A stretch of 64,000 bases of DNA from Oncomelania hupensis (taxonomy: Eukaryota > Mollusca > Gastropoda > Littorinimorpha > Pomatiopsidae): the NCBI GenBank assembly GCA_036898135.1, contig CM072520.1, positions 1,649,386 through 1,713,385 on the forward strand, in the 5' to 3' direction. Made by a program: the position numbers and the translations under genes. Shown piece by piece: positions 63,703 to 64,000 of the stretch; the first letter of the stretch is position 1; the number at the start of each line of letters is the position of its first letter. The notes under the pieces were generated by a model, which searched no databases, was not told where the DNA came from, and saw only the letters and a program-made list of their open reading frames with translations.

Positions 63703-63781
63703 GGGGTTTGAACCTGAGTCATCGGCGTGCCAGGCCAACACTCTACCACTTGAGCTACGGCGGTGTGATGTGGAAGTAGAG

Positions 63782-63783
<2 letters not shown>

Positions 63784-63869
<86 letters not shown>
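63784..63869. repeat. (AAT)n microsatellite
   Basis: About 85 bp of perfect AAT repeat. It lies between the 5' end of the family A SINE and a SINE-like copy of the other family. Confidence 0.95.
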
Positions 63870-63870
<1 letters not shown>

Positions 63871-63935
63871 TTCGTCATGTGTAAGGCGCCTTAGCCTAAG
63901 GATCAAGGCGCTGGCTGATACAGGATCTAACATCT
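63870..63935 (+). mobile_element. Dispersed SINE-like repeat, copy 5 (partial)
   Basis: GTTCGTCATGTGTAAGGCGC, then AAGGATCAAGGCGCTGGCTG and ATACAGGATCTAAC match the start of copies 3 and 4. It is preceded by a trinucleotide tract, as copy 4 is by TTTA repeats. It is cut short after GGATCTAAC. Confidence 0.6.
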
Positions 63936-64000
63936 TCATTATCGTCAGCATTATCTTTATTTTCATCTTTATCTTCATCAATGTTGCAATTATGAGAAAC

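Larger units (their letters stand above)
58268..63772 (-). mobile_element. tRNA-derived SINE family A, copy A (doubly expanded to 5.5 kb)
   Basis: On the minus strand the head at 63703-63772 has ACCGCCGTAGCTCAAGTGG (A box) and GGTTCAAACCCCG (B box). The family body (58600-58695: GCCATTTGTCACTGTCCATT, GGTTCAGTGTTGATATAGGT) and a 3' end of about ten 31-bp units follow only after some 5 kb of 18-bp repeats. The outer borders are those of the 243-bp copy C, so an element of about 250 bp has grown to about 5.5 kb by two internal amplifications. Confidence 0.8.

Noticed and set aside
58668..63981. Open frames of 250 to 1270 codons across the 18-bp array on both strands
   Set aside because: They are open in several frames at once because the 18-bp unit contains no stop and is a multiple of three. 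Composition is a pure hexapeptide repeat, and there is no domain, signal peptide or splice structure.

Overview
This is eukaryotic (animal) DNA: small exons with GT-AG borders, very long introns, non-LTR retrotransposons, tRNA-derived SINEs and an extreme load of micro- and minisatellites. RPB8-, THAP- and HYR-type exons together with RTE-like and I/Nimb-like retroelements fit an invertebrate metazoan. A mollusc such as a gastropod is my best guess, but that is inference only.

Positions 1-41459 are dominated by one host gene on the minus strand, the homologue of POLR2H (RPB8/RPABC3, shared by RNA polymerases I, II and III). Three exons were read with splice phases that agree exactly: exon 1 at 41387-41459 with the start codon, exon 2 at 13109-13192 and exon 3 at 11228-11402. 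They give about 110 residues of a protein usually near 150. The remaining C-terminal 38 or so residues were not found in 1-11227 and probably lie beyond the left edge. Intron 1 is 28.2 kb. The introns hold many unrelated minisatellites (periods 16 to 107 bp), long (GA)n/(CT)n tracts, a piggyBac-like MITE, a non-autonomous hAT-like element with a 5-bp target duplication, and a 5'-truncated I/Nimb-like retrotransposon with reverse transcriptase and RNase H.

About 1.6 kb beyond the POLR2H start codon, on the plus strand and divergent, is a first coding exon of a THAP zinc-finger protein (43034-43173). Positions 44.8-47.3 kb are a transposon nest: a minus-strand I/Nimb-like element split by a plus-strand RTE-like fragment and abutted by a second RTE-like fragment. 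Positions 48.3-52.2 kb hold three or four copies of an unnamed repeat of about 560 bp, plus a tRNA-derived SINE. Positions 53-55.4 kb hold a CR1/L2-like tail, another SINE, an exon encoding the C-terminal half of a HYR domain, and a candidate start exon.

The right end (55.5-64 kb) is the most unusual part. A segment duplicated in tandem carries a tRNA-derived SINE family in three states: unexpanded; with its 3'-terminal 31-bp unit amplified; and with both that unit and an internal 18-bp unit amplified, the latter to about 5 kb. This looks like a record of satellite birth inside a SINE. The very long open frames across these arrays are an effect of repeat periods divisible by three and are not genes.
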